This document shows positions 1 to 7,329 of a DNA stretch of 10,223 nucleotides, in pieces. This DNA comes from Flavobacteriales bacterium CG_4_9_14_3_um_filter_32_8 (GTDB lineage: Bacteria; Bacteroidota; Bacteroidia; Flavobacteriales_E; Vicingaceae): contig PFUQ01000063.1 in the NCBI GenBank assembly GCA_002790175.1, positions 1-10,223 on the forward strand, given 5' to 3'. The translations under genes and the position numbers were made by a program. Below the pieces are notes generated by a model. The model saw only the letters and a program-made list of their open reading frames with translations. It had not been told where the DNA came from and searched no databases. Numbering within the stretch: position 1 is the first letter of the stretch; every line of letters begins with the position of its first letter.

Positions 1-1
1 A

Positions 2-661
2 CCTTTTCAATTAATTTGGAGTACAGGGGATATTAATGTAGCTTCATTAGATAGTTTATGTGAAGGAAGTTATAGTTATATTTTAATTGATTCCAACAAT
101 TGCACAGTTTCTGACACTATTTCAATTGGATTGTTAAGCCAAATAAATGCATATTTCACTTTTTCTCCAGATTCTGGGTTTGCACCAATACAAGTTTCTT
201 TCACAGATGCTTCTGGAGGAACTATTATTGGATGGATGTGGGATTTTGGAGATAATAACACATCAACTTCACAAAACCCATCCAATCAATATACCAATCC
301 AGGTACTTATCCTGTTACGCTAACAATTATAGATTCTTTAGGTTGTGGAGATAGTTATACATTAGAATTAACAGTGCTTCCCGAAAGTACTATTATTGTT
401 CCTAATATTTTTTCACCTAATGGTGATGGAATTAACGATGTATTTACCATTAAAAGTAATTTTTTAAAATCAATTAAAGGAAGTATATATAACAGATGGG
501 GAGAATTATTATATCATTGGAATAATCTTAATGGTTTTTGGGATGGAAGAACACTTGCTGGAAAAGAAGTTCCAGATGGCACATATTTTTACATCGTTGA
601 AATGGTGACTTTGAAAGGAGAAGAAAAATTGGTTAAGGGAACCCTAACTCTTATTAGATAA
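2..661 (+). CDS. 3' end of a T9SS-secreted SprB-repeat/PKD adhesin-like protein with type B C-terminal sorting domain (5' partial)
   Basis: The reading frame is open from the left window edge to a TAA stop, so only the last 219 residues of a longer protein are visible; a TTG at 131 is internal, not a start. Visible residues 1-43 resemble a SprB repeat (W-S-T-G near the start, then L-C-E-G-S-Y and N-N-C-T-V). Residues about 50-126 form one PKD domain with the signature W-x-W-D-F-G-D at 78-84 and the closing pattern G-T-Y-P-V-T-L-T. Residues about 131-219 are the gliding-motility-associated C-terminal domain (TIGR04131-like), with P-N-x-F-S-P-N-G-D-G-I-N-D-V-F, NRWGE, WDG and the ending KGTLTLIR. 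In the family this type B domain directs export across the outer membrane by T9SS. The protein is inferred to be a large cell-surface or released adhesin, as SprB is in gliding flavobacteria. Its ligand cannot be deduced. The domain calls are strong; the gene's true length and N-terminus are unknown. Confidence 0.9.
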   Translation, partial: PFQLIWSTGDINVASLDSLCEGSYSYILIDSNNCTVSDTISIGLLSQINAYFTFSPDSGFAPIQVSFTDASGGTIIGWMWDFGDNNTSTSQNPSNQYTNPGTYPVTLTIIDSLGCGDSYTLELTVLPESTIIVPNIFSPNGDGINDVFTIKSNFLKSIKGSIYNRWGELLYHWNNLNGFWDGRTLAGKEVPDGTYFYIVEMVTLKGEEKLVKGTLTLIR

Positions 662-662
662 T

Positions 663-692
663 TAAAAATAGGGAGATTCCTCCCTATTTTTA
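663..692. terminator. Bidirectional hairpin terminator shared by two convergent genes
   Basis: A perfect 13-bp inverted repeat (663-675 with 680-692) surrounds a 4-base loop, ATTC. Its G/C-rich core is GGGAG/CTCCC, and A-tracts on the left and T-tracts on the right give a U-rich 3' end on either strand. It fills nearly the whole 33-bp gap between the stop of the PKD protein gene (659-661) and the stop of the convergent nitronate monooxygenase-like gene (695-697), so it most likely ends both transcripts. Confidence 0.85.
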
Positions 693-694
693 GC

Positions 695-1651
695 TTATAA
701 TATACAATATTTTTCTGAATTCATGTCACTTAATGCTTCTTTATATTCGATAAGGATATCTTCAATTATTTTTTTTACAGACTCAATAGAATCAATTAAC
801 CCAGCAACCTGTCCAATCTCTAATTCGCCATCCTCTAATTCACCCTCGAACATACCTTTTTTTGCTCTTCCTTTTCCTAAGATTTTTTGTTGTTCTTCAA
901 TAGAAGCACCATTAATAATAGCCTCTTGAATTTGATTGAAAAATTTATTTTTAATTAATCTAACTGGTGTCACTTCTTTTAAAGTAAGCATAGTAGCACC
1001 ATCTTTTGCTTTCACAATTTCATTTTTAAAATTTTCGTGTGAGGAAGCCTCTAACGAAGCAGCAAATCTACTACCCATTTGTATTCCATCAGCACCCAAA
1101 ATCATAGCACCCAACATTCCTTTGCCAGTAGCAATTCCTCCTGCAGCGATTAAAGGAATAGTTATTTCTTTCTTTACCATTGGAATTAAGCAAAAAGTAG
1201 TGGTTTCATCCTTTCCATTGTGACCACCTGCTTCAAATCCTTCAGCAACAATAGCGTCAACACCAGCTTCTTGTGCTTTCATTGCAAATTTAACTCCTGG
1301 AACAACGTGTGCTACTCTTATTCCATTTTGATGAAAAAATGAAGTATAGATTTTGGGATTTCCAGCCGATGTAAACACAATTTTTACATCTTCGTCTATA
1401 ATAATCTGAATTAATTCATCAATTTGAGGGTAAATCATCGGCAAGTTAACACCAAAAGGTTTGTTGGTTGCTTTCTTACACTTTTGGATGTGCTCTTTAA
1501 AAATAGCAGGATGCATCGATCCTGCTCCAATCAAACCTAAACATCCTGAGTTACTAACTGCAGCAGCTAGTCGCCAACCACTATTCCAAATCATACCACC
1601 TTGTATAATTGGGTATTTAATATTAAATAATTCAGTAATTTTACCACTCAT
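695..1651 (-). CDS. Nitronate monooxygenase / FabK-like FMN-dependent TIM-barrel oxidoreductase
   Basis: This 318-residue cytosolic flavoprotein has the hallmarks of the NPD/2-nitropropane dioxygenase family. They are an N-terminal P-I-I-Q-G-G-M (residues 14-20), the active-site segment A-E-G-F-E-A-G-G-H-N-G (136-146, His144 being the probable catalytic base), the FMN phosphate-binding P-L-I-A-A-G-G-I-A-T-G-K-G (166-178), and A-D-G-I-Q-M-G-S-R-F (187-196). Family members either oxidise alkyl nitronates such as propionate 3-nitronate with O2, or, as FabK, reduce enoyl-ACP in fatty-acid synthesis. The sequence alone does not separate these roles, so a generic annotation is safest. Length fits the family (roughly 310-360). 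The ATG at 1651 gives the expected start just before the first barrel strand, with no Shine-Dalgarno, as is normal in Bacteroidota. The gene stands alone, convergent with the upstream PKD gene and divergent from the outer-membrane protein gene, and no lipid-synthesis neighbours are visible to favour FabK. Confidence 0.88.
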   Translation of the reverse strand: MSGKITELFNIKYPIIQGGMIWNSGWRLAAAVSNSGCLGLIGAGSMHPAIFKEHIQKCKKATNKPFGVNLPMIYPQIDELIQIIIDEDVKIVFTSAGNPKIYTSFFHQNGIRVAHVVPGVKFAMKAQEAGVDAIVAEGFEAGGHNGKDETTTFCLIPMVKKEITIPLIAAGGIATGKGMLGAMILGADGIQMGSRFAASLEASSHENFKNEIVKAKDGATMLTLKEVTPVRLIKNKFFNQIQEAIINGASIEEQQKILGKGRAKKGMFEGELEDGELEIGQVAGLIDSIESVKKIIEDILIEYKEALSDMNSEKYCIL

Positions 1652-1730
1652 AATTTACAAAAAATAATTACTAATGAAGACGAAATTACAAAAAGAAATT
1701 AGAAATAATATCAATTATATAAGGTTAAAC

Positions 1731-1762
1731 TTGTTTTGATTAATATAAGTTTTATATATTTG
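1731..1762 (+). promoter_or_regulatory. Bacteroidota-type promoter for the DUF6089/PorG-like gene
   Basis: A TTG at 1731-1733 (-33 element) and TATATTTG at 1755-1762 (matching the -7 consensus TAnnTTTG) are separated by 21 bases, within the spacing reported for sigma-ABfr promoters. The -7 element ends only five bases before the ATG at 1768, so transcription should begin at or next to the start codon. Confidence 0.6.
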
Positions 1763-1767
1763 CGTTT

Positions 1768-2691
1768 ATGCAAAAAATACTACTCACATTAGTACTAATA
1801 TTAATTACTACTTTGTCAGCCTATAGTCAATACTATGTTGATTATGGAATTTCTGTTGGAGCATCAAATTATTTAGGAGAAATTGGGGGAGGTGCAGGCA
1901 CTAGAAATGATTTCGTTACTGATATGAAATTGAGTTACACAAGGTGGACCATTGGTGGATTTTATCGATATCGAATTTCAAATAAATTTGGAGTAAAAAC
2001 TTCATTAAATTACATCAGACTTTCTGCTGATGATGCAAAAACGGCAAATCCAGCTAGAAGAGGAAGAAATTTGAATTTTAAAAATGATATGTTTGAGGGG
2101 CTATTAAATGGTGAATTATACCTATATAAAGTGAACGATGTTGGTAGAACAGGTAGATATAGCACGGATTTCAACCTTTATTTATTTGGTGGAGTAGGGA
2201 TGTTTTATAGTAACCCTAAAGGACAAATGGATGGAGGAGGATGGGTTTCTTTGAAGCCTTTAAAAACGGAAGGAGTTAGTTATAGCAGTTTTAATTTTGC
2301 AATACCTGTCGGATTAGGATTCTATTACACATTAAATAGAAAATATAGGCTTGGAATGGAAATTGGTTGGAGAACCACTTTTACAGATTATATTGATGAT
2401 GTAAGTACTGTCTATATAAGTAATTATGATAGAATATCGAATAAAACTACTCAAGAATTAATAGACCAAATTCATGCAGATAATCCTGATTTAGGTAATG
2501 GCTCTCCTCAAGTTTCGACTTATGCACCTGGCAAAAAAAGAGGCGATCCAACACACAATGATAGTTATGCTACCGCAACTATTAATTTTAGTTGGGCAAT
2601 AAGAGGCAGAAGTAAGTTTTATAAGGCGAAACACAGTTGGGTACTTGGAAAAAATAAGAGAAAGAGAAGAAAATCTAGAGCTAAATTCTAG
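1768..2691 (+). CDS. Outer-membrane beta-barrel protein, DUF6089 / PorG-like
   Basis: The 307-residue product starts with a Sec signal peptide: a Lys at position 3, a hydrophobic stretch at about 5-18, and likely cleavage after A-Y-S at residue 20 just before QYY. The mature part is rich in alternating aromatic and glycine strands. It carries features I associate with DUF6089: G-A-S-N-Y-L-G-E-I-G (about 31-40), a Phe-Tyr-Arg-Tyr-Arg strand near 65-70, L-K-P-L-K-T-E-G (about 162-169) and E-I-G-W-R-T-T-F-T-D-Y-I-D-D-V-S (about 198-213). DUF6089 includes PorG, an outer-membrane component of the T9SS in Porphyromonas gingivalis, but the family is broad with several copies per genome, so a direct T9SS role is only an inference. 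The last 14 residues are extremely basic (KNKRKRRKSR within the tail). The start is chosen because it gives an intact signal peptide. A promoter sits directly upstream and a hairpin terminator follows, so it is probably monocistronic. Family assignment is from memory of the motifs, not a search. Confidence 0.75.
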   Translation: MQKILLTLVLILITTLSAYSQYYVDYGISVGASNYLGEIGGGAGTRNDFVTDMKLSYTRWTIGGFYRYRISNKFGVKTSLNYIRLSADDAKTANPARRGRNLNFKNDMFEGLLNGELYLYKVNDVGRTGRYSTDFNLYLFGGVGMFYSNPKGQMDGGGWVSLKPLKTEGVSYSSFNFAIPVGLGFYYTLNRKYRLGMEIGWRTTFTDYIDDVSTVYISNYDRISNKTTQELIDQIHADNPDLGNGSPQVSTYAPGKKRGDPTHNDSYATATINFSWAIRGRSKFYKAKHSWVLGKNKRKRRKSRAKF

Positions 2692-2708
2692 AATTATATA
2701 GAATTATG

Positions 2709-2737
2709 AAAAAGAGCATGTTTAGTGCTCTTTTTTT
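2709..2737 (+). terminator. Rho-independent terminator after the DUF6089-like gene
   Basis: A 10-bp perfect stem (2709-2718 with 2726-2735), with core GAGCA/TGCTC and a 7-base loop, ends in a run of nine T (2731-2739 is almost all T). It lies 18 bases after the stop codon of the outer-membrane protein gene and separates it from cysD. Confidence 0.85.
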
Positions 2738-2798
2738 ATTTCAATCGTTTTATAGATAACAATACAATGGTTACTTTTATAAGTTGAAAATTTAACAC

Positions 2799-3704
2799 AT
2801 GCAATCGTATCGTTTAACCCATTTACAAGAATTAGAAGCTGAAGCAATTTATGTTTTAAGAGAAGTTGCTTCCCAGTTTGAAAATCCAGCGTTGTTATTT
2901 TCTGGTGGAAAAGATTCAATTATTGTAGCTCACATGGCACGAAAGGCATTTTGGCCTGCAAAAATACCATTTCCATTAGTTCATGTAGATACAGGTCATA
3001 ATTTCCCAGAAACAATAGAATTTAGAGATCAATACATCAAAGATATCGATGCAACACTTATTGTAGGTTCAGTACAAAAATCTATTGATGAAGGCAAGGT
3101 AATTGAAGAAAAAGGATATAGTGCTAGTAGAAATATTTTGCAAACAGTTACCTTATTAGATACCATTGAAAAAAATAAGTTTGACTGTGCTATGGGTGGA
3201 GCAAGGAGAGACGAAGAAAAAGCAAGAGCTAAAGAACGTTTTTTTTCTCATCGTGATGAATTTGGGCAATGGGATCCGAAAAATCAACGACCTGAGCTAT
3301 GGAACATTTTTAATGGAAAGAAAAATATAGGTGAACATTTTAGAGTTTTTCCAATAAGTAATTGGACAGAAATGGATGTTTGGCAATATATTTTACAAGA
3401 AAAAATTCAAATCCCATCTATCTATTTAGCTCACGAAAGAGATGTTTTTGTAAGGGACGGAGTTATTATGTCAACAACTGATTTTATTCAACAAAGAGAA
3501 ACAGAGCCAACAATCAGAATGAAAGTTAGGTTTCGAACCATTGGAGATGCAACTTGTACTGGTGCAGTAGAATCTGATGCAGATACTGTAGAAAAAGTAA
3601 TAGAAGAAGTTGCTGCAGCAAGAACCACTGAAAGGGGAACTCGTTCTGATGATAAACGCTCCGAAGCAGCAATGGAAGATAGAAAAAAAGAAGGTTATTT
3701 TTAA
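2799..3704 (+). CDS. cysD: Sulfate adenylyltransferase subunit 2 (ATP sulfurylase small, catalytic subunit)
   Basis: CysD catalyses adenylation of sulfate by ATP to give adenosine 5'-phosphosulfate (APS) and pyrophosphate, in a cytosolic complex with the GTPase CysN. The 301-residue product matches the usual length (about 300) and has the PP-loop ATP-binding motif S-G-G-K-D-S at residues 35-40, preceded by a hydrophobic strand. Further family blocks are visible: V-H-V-D-T-G-H-N-F-P-E-T, A-M-G-G-A-R-R-D-E-E-K-A-R-A-K-E-R, F-P-I-S-N-W-T-E-M-D-V-W-Q-Y-I, and the C-terminal T-G-A-V-E-S-D-A-D-T. The C-terminus R-K-K-E-G-Y-F is also characteristic. The ATG at 2799 gives the normal N-terminus. cysN begins three bases after the cysD stop, so the two are surely one operon with probable translational coupling. 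No PAPS kinase (cysC), PAPS reductase (cysH) or sulfite reductase lies next to them. Confidence 0.97.
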   Translation: MQSYRLTHLQELEAEAIYVLREVASQFENPALLFSGGKDSIIVAHMARKAFWPAKIPFPLVHVDTGHNFPETIEFRDQYIKDIDATLIVGSVQKSIDEGKVIEEKGYSASRNILQTVTLLDTIEKNKFDCAMGGARRDEEKARAKERFFSHRDEFGQWDPKNQRPELWNIFNGKKNIGEHFRVFPISNWTEMDVWQYILQEKIQIPSIYLAHERDVFVRDGVIMSTTDFIQQRETEPTIRMKVRFRTIGDATCTGAVESDADTVEKVIEEVAAARTTERGTRSDDKRSEAAMEDRKKEGYF

Positions 3705-3707
3705 GTT

Positions 3708-4973
3708 ATGGAAACCAACTCATATTTAGATATGGAACTTTTACGATTTTCAACAGCGGGAAGCGTTGATGATGGGAAAAGTACTTTAATTGGTAGATTG
3801 TTATACGATTCAAAATCGATATTTCAAGATCAATATGATGCCATAGAAGAAACTAGCAGACGTAAAGGTGAAGAAAATGTTAATCTTGCCTTACTTACAG
3901 ATGGACTTAGGGCCGAAAGAGAACAAGGTATTACGATAGATGTTGCTTATCGTTATTTTGCAACTCCTAAAAGAAAGTTTATTATTGCTGATACTCCTGG
4001 TCATATTCAATATACAAGAAATATGGTTACAGGTTCATCTACTTCTAATCTTTCAATTATTCTAGTAGATGCTAGACATGGTGTGGTGGAGCAAACATGC
4101 AGACATACTTTTATTTCTTCATTATTAGGAATTCCTCATGTTGTTTTTTGTGTCAATAAAATGGATTTGGTCAATTATTCAGAGGAAGTATATCTAAAAA
4201 TTAAGAATGACCTTGAAGCTTTTTCCTCCAAGTTAAATGTAAAGGATATTCATTTTGTGCCAATTAGTGCATTAAATGGCGATAATGTGGTGAATAAATC
4301 CGAAAACATGGATTGGTATCAAGGTTCTTCTTTGATGTATTTATTGGAAAATATACATATTGGTAGTGATTATAACCATATTGATTGTCGTTTTCCTGTG
4401 CAATATGTTATTCGACCTCAATCGGAGAAATACCACGACTATCGAGGGTATGCTGGTAGAATTGCTGGAGGTATTTTTAAGCCTGGTGATAAGGTTGCCG
4501 TATTACCTTCAGGATTTACATCTTCCATAAAATCAATAGATATCATGGATGGCTCTTTATCTGAAGCATTTGCTCCAATGTCAGTTACCATTACTTTAGA
4601 TGATGATATTGATGTTAGCAGAGGAGATATGTTAGTTAGAGATAACAATCGACCAAACATTAACCAAGACATTGATATTATGATTTGTTGGTTAAATGAA
4701 AAAAAGATGCTGCTGAATGGAAAGTATGCAGTTAAACATACTTCAAACGATGTAAGATGTATCATAAAAGAGGTAAAATATAAAATTAACATCAATAATT
4801 TACACCGTATTGAAGATGACAAAGAGGTGAATATGAATGAAATTGCAAGAATTTCTATCAGAACAACCAAGCCATTGTTATACGATAAATATATCAATAA
4901 TAGATTTACTGGAAGTTTAATCCTTATTGATGAAGGAACCAATGAAACTGTTGGTGCAGGAATGATTATTTAG
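3708..4973 (+). CDS. cysN: Sulfate adenylyltransferase subunit 1 (ATP sulfurylase GTPase subunit)
   Basis: CysN is an EF-Tu-like GTPase whose GTP hydrolysis drives the otherwise unfavourable formation of APS by CysD. All G motifs are present: G1 G-S-V-D-D-G-K-S at 18-25, the EREQGIT switch I segment at 70-76, G3 D-T-P-G-H at 95-99, G4 N-K-M-D at 150-153 and G5 S-A-L at 187-189. Two beta-barrel domains follow, with R-G-Y-A-G-R-I-A-G-G near 245-255 and the G-D-M-L-V-R block. At 421 residues it is shorter than the roughly 475-residue E. coli protein. It ends right after the second barrel, so it is a stand-alone CysN and not a CysNC fusion with an APS kinase domain. It lies three bases after cysD and is convergent with the next gene across a 33-base gap. 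I see no strong terminator in that gap. Confidence 0.97.
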   Translation: METNSYLDMELLRFSTAGSVDDGKSTLIGRLLYDSKSIFQDQYDAIEETSRRKGEENVNLALLTDGLRAEREQGITIDVAYRYFATPKRKFIIADTPGHIQYTRNMVTGSSTSNLSIILVDARHGVVEQTCRHTFISSLLGIPHVVFCVNKMDLVNYSEEVYLKIKNDLEAFSSKLNVKDIHFVPISALNGDNVVNKSENMDWYQGSSLMYLLENIHIGSDYNHIDCRFPVQYVIRPQSEKYHDYRGYAGRIAGGIFKPGDKVAVLPSGFTSSIKSIDIMDGSLSEAFAPMSVTITLDDDIDVSRGDMLVRDNNRPNINQDIDIMICWLNEKKMLLNGKYAVKHTSNDVRCIIKEVKYKININNLHRIEDDKEVNMNEIARISIRTTKPLLYDKYINNRFTGSLILIDEGTNETVGAGMII

Positions 4974-5006
4974 TGTAAATTACCTTCATTGTTAACTAAG
5001 CAATTT

Positions 5007-7247
5007 TTAATTTTTAACCATCTTATGAAGATAGCTACCTTTCTTTGTATTTATTTTTAATATGTAGATGCCCTGTTTTAGATTTTTTACATTTAAAGAC
5101 ATAAAATTGGTTGTAATTTTTTCGAAATAAATGGTTTTTCCTATTAAATCGATTACCTCTATTGATGAATTGTTGATGATTATATCTCCAAAATCTATAT
5201 AAATTAATTCGTGAACAGGGTTGGGATAGATTTTAATTTCGTTTTGATTAGGAAAAGAGGGTTGGGGTAAATAAGTTGAAAAATCACCTTGGTAATATGC
5301 AACTCCTCCAGAATAGTTTCCAATAAGTAAATCTAAATTCCCATCACTATTTATGTCTGCTAGGTTTACAGCAGAATATGCCCCTTCCCAAATATTCTGA
5401 AAAGAAGAATCCATTGAAAAAGTTCCTGTTAGATTTCCATCGATATTATTAAACTGATAAATATAACCATTAGATGCACCAGCTAACATTTTATAACTGC
5501 CACCATCATCATAAACAAAAGGAATACTATTTCCGTTAAATTCATACCATCTTTTAGTGTTCACATGTCCCAGTGAGTCTGTAATTAAGGTGAAATTTGG
5601 TATGTTAAGTGTTCCTATATTTTTGTAATATTTAAAATAACCCTCTCTATATCCAATCACTAAATCTAATAATAAATCTTTATTTAAATCAATAAGTTGA
5701 GGAGCAGCGAAATTTCCTACATCAATTCCAAAATATTGGACTTGATTTAAAATAAAATTAGCTGGATTTCCAGCTCCTGAAGTATTCTCAAAATAATGCA
5801 AATACCCTTGATAATCACCTATTATCATATCTTTATCACCGTCCCCATCAATATCTCCAAATGTAGGAATTAATCGAAGGGTTGGCTGGGCGTTGGCAAT
5901 ATCAAGATTGATTGCAGATATTCCTGCGTAATCTGAAGAAACCAATTGAAATGAAGGATTTATTGCAGTTCCAACATTCTGATAAAGCCATAACGAAGAA
6001 ACATAATTTAAAGGAACGCTGGTATTATGAATTCCATAATTACCTACTATAATATCCATCAACCCATCTGCATTATAGTCAAAAAATGTGGGATGTGCAC
6101 CTTCTCCAACTTCAATCATTCCATCTTGTAAAAATGAAGAGGAAATGTAATTAAATTCTGGAAAGTTATTGGCATTGGTATTTTGGTAATACCAAACATT
6201 TTCTTTAGTACTACAACCAAAATAACAGTTAGTTGAACAAATTAAATCTTTAATAGAATCATTGTTTACATCTAAATAATAACCTGCAGGAAAAATATTT
6301 AAATTAACTGGTAAGGCACTTAAATTGTTAGCTGGAAAGATAGTGTCTTGACTTGTGATGAAAGATGCATTAAAATTAGAACTACTATCGCTGTTGTATA
6401 AAAGTGTTAGGTTTTGGAACGACATATCACCAAGAACTAAATCTTTGCTGTTATTTGCATCAACATCTAACGATAGTAATGTTGACCCAGAGTGTTCAGT
6501 TTCTTTTTCTGGGAATGTATTGTTAAAGGAACAAGTATCATAAAGAATAACGCTATTATTACTGGCGCTTTCTTTAAAAAATCCCCAACAGTGATTTCTT
6601 AATTCAAAAAGTAAACTATCACAAATTCCGTAAGTTTCTAATGTTAAATTTTTATGATATTCTAAGTATGAACCAGCAGCACTAAAACTTAAAATATCTA
6701 AATCTCCATCATTATCGATATCATCAATGGCAGGAATATCTGCCGAACTAATGTACAAGTTTATTAGGTTGGGAGTGCTATCAGGTTGATAGTTAGAAAG
6801 AAGTTGATTTTTTTCTAAGCTAAAAGATAGAGTTGTTGTTGATGTGTTTTTATAGATTCTAACTCCACCATTATAGTAAGTAAAAATATCCATTTTTCCA
6901 TCGCAATTAAAATCTCTAAGTAATACCCACTTTACCATTTTTGGAAAATATTGGATGTATTGGGGTGCATAAGTATAGGCAACTTTATTAACTTCGCCAG
7001 AATTAATAAAAGTCGATAATCTGTCGCCTGTTCTATCAAAAGTGATAAGGTCGTTTATTCCATCTAAATTAAGGTCTATTTCTGAAAATTGAACGGAGTT
7101 AAAACCACCTGCCCAAGGATTTTTAAGTGTGTCTCCATTGGTGTTGAGTACTATAACTGATGTATTTCTAAAAAAACTGAGTTGTGCAGATGTAAGAATT
7201 GAAAAAAATAGAAAGCAAAAAAATAAATAGTAAGAAATAGGTTTCAT
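5007..7247 (-). CDS. Secreted FG-GAP/VCBS repeat protein with T9SS type A sorting domain
   Basis: This complete 746-residue gene begins with a signal peptide (hydrophobic residues about 5-20, probable cleavage after T-S-A near 21). The body, residues about 57-640, holds nine FG-GAP/VCBS-type repeats, each a short Asp-rich calcium-binding-like loop followed by hydrophobic strands. Loops start near residues 58, 112, 177, 261, 326, 390, 465, 520 and 631; good examples are D-I-D-N-D-G-D-L-D (177-185) and D-I-D-G-D-G-D-K-D (465-473). Such repeats fold into a beta-propeller in integrin-like proteins. The C-terminus, about 671-746, is a type A T9SS sorting domain (TIGR04183-like), with I-K-I-Y-P-N-P-V, V-I-D-L-I-G-K and L-K-Q-G-I-Y-I-L-K-I, ending H-K-M-V-K-N. 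It is predicted to be exported by Sec and then T9SS. There is no catalytic domain, so binding or adhesion is likelier than enzymatic activity; the ligand is unknown. It lies downstream of the large PKD gene on the same strand, but a strong terminator separates them. Confidence 0.92.
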   Translation of the reverse strand: MKPISYYLFFCFLFFSILTSAQLSFFRNTSVIVLNTNGDTLKNPWAGGFNSVQFSEIDLNLDGINDLITFDRTGDRLSTFINSGEVNKVAYTYAPQYIQYFPKMVKWVLLRDFNCDGKMDIFTYYNGGVRIYKNTSTTTLSFSLEKNQLLSNYQPDSTPNLINLYISSADIPAIDDIDNDGDLDILSFSAAGSYLEYHKNLTLETYGICDSLLFELRNHCWGFFKESASNNSVILYDTCSFNNTFPEKETEHSGSTLLSLDVDANNSKDLVLGDMSFQNLTLLYNSDSSSNFNASFITSQDTIFPANNLSALPVNLNIFPAGYYLDVNNDSIKDLICSTNCYFGCSTKENVWYYQNTNANNFPEFNYISSSFLQDGMIEVGEGAHPTFFDYNADGLMDIIVGNYGIHNTSVPLNYVSSLWLYQNVGTAINPSFQLVSSDYAGISAINLDIANAQPTLRLIPTFGDIDGDGDKDMIIGDYQGYLHYFENTSGAGNPANFILNQVQYFGIDVGNFAAPQLIDLNKDLLLDLVIGYREGYFKYYKNIGTLNIPNFTLITDSLGHVNTKRWYEFNGNSIPFVYDDGGSYKMLAGASNGYIYQFNNIDGNLTGTFSMDSSFQNIWEGAYSAVNLADINSDGNLDLLIGNYSGGVAYYQGDFSTYLPQPSFPNQNEIKIYPNPVHELIYIDFGDIIINNSSIEVIDLIGKTIYFEKITTNFMSLNVKNLKQGIYILKINTKKGSYLHKMVKN
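5328..7079 (-). repeat. Nine FG-GAP/VCBS-type protein repeats (coding)
   Basis: This is the repeat array within the secreted FG-GAP protein. Most units follow D-x-D/N-x-D-G-x-x-D, then a hydrophobic pair and a G-x-Y/F-x-Y-(Y/F)-x-N strand. Units 4 (starting near residue 261), 5 (326) and 8 (520) lack the central glycine (for example D-L-N-K-D-L-L-L-D), so they probably bind calcium weakly or not at all. Repeats are diverged, with no near-identical DNA copies seen. Confidence 0.8.
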
Positions 7248-7277
7248 TTTTTGAATAATAACGGAATAAAGTTAATT

Positions 7278-7329
7278 AAAAAAATAAAACGAAAGCCTCC
7301 TAATCTAAAAGGAGGCTTTCGTTTTATTT
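7278..7329 (-). terminator. Strong rho-independent terminator of the large PKD gene, overlapping its stop codon
   Basis: A perfect 20-bp inverted repeat (7282-7301 with 7310-7329), with core AAAGCCTCC/GGAGGCTTT and an 8-base loop, is followed on the minus strand by a run of seven T (7284-7278). It ends transcription of the - strand PKD gene before the FG-GAP gene. The TAA stop of the PKD gene (7326-7324) lies inside the 5' arm of the stem. Confidence 0.9.

Noticed and set aside
131..133. TTG at 131 as the start of a short secreted protein
   Set aside because: The frame is open to the window edge and the sequence before it reads as a SprB-like repeat, so the gene is a 5'-truncated fragment of a larger one.
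936..1223. 95-residue open frame on the plus strand inside the nitronate monooxygenase-like gene
   Set aside because: It is antisense to conserved active-site and FMN-binding segments and is explained as a shadow of that gene.
1658..1714. Minus-strand promoter for the nitronate monooxygenase-like gene
   Set aside because: Near matches (TATTTTTTG at 1666-1658 and TCTTTTTG at 1696-1689) have wrong internal spacing or a mismatch, and the TTG spacing is short; in such AT-rich DNA these are expected by chance.
2772..2779. TACTTTTA as a -7 promoter element for cysD
   Set aside because: It misses the final G of TAnnTTTG and has no TTG at the right distance upstream, so the cysD promoter cannot be placed with confidence.
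4439..4942. 167-residue open frame on the minus strand inside cysN
   Set aside because: It is antisense to strongly conserved cysN coding sequence, its hydrophobic composition is what the complement of this region gives, and it has no recognisable domain or promoter.
4974..5018. Possible terminator between cysN and the convergent FG-GAP gene
   Set aside because: Only a weak GTTAA/TTAAC pair (4991-4995 with 5014-5018) with an AT-rich interior is visible, and it would overlap the downstream coding end; not enough to call a terminator.
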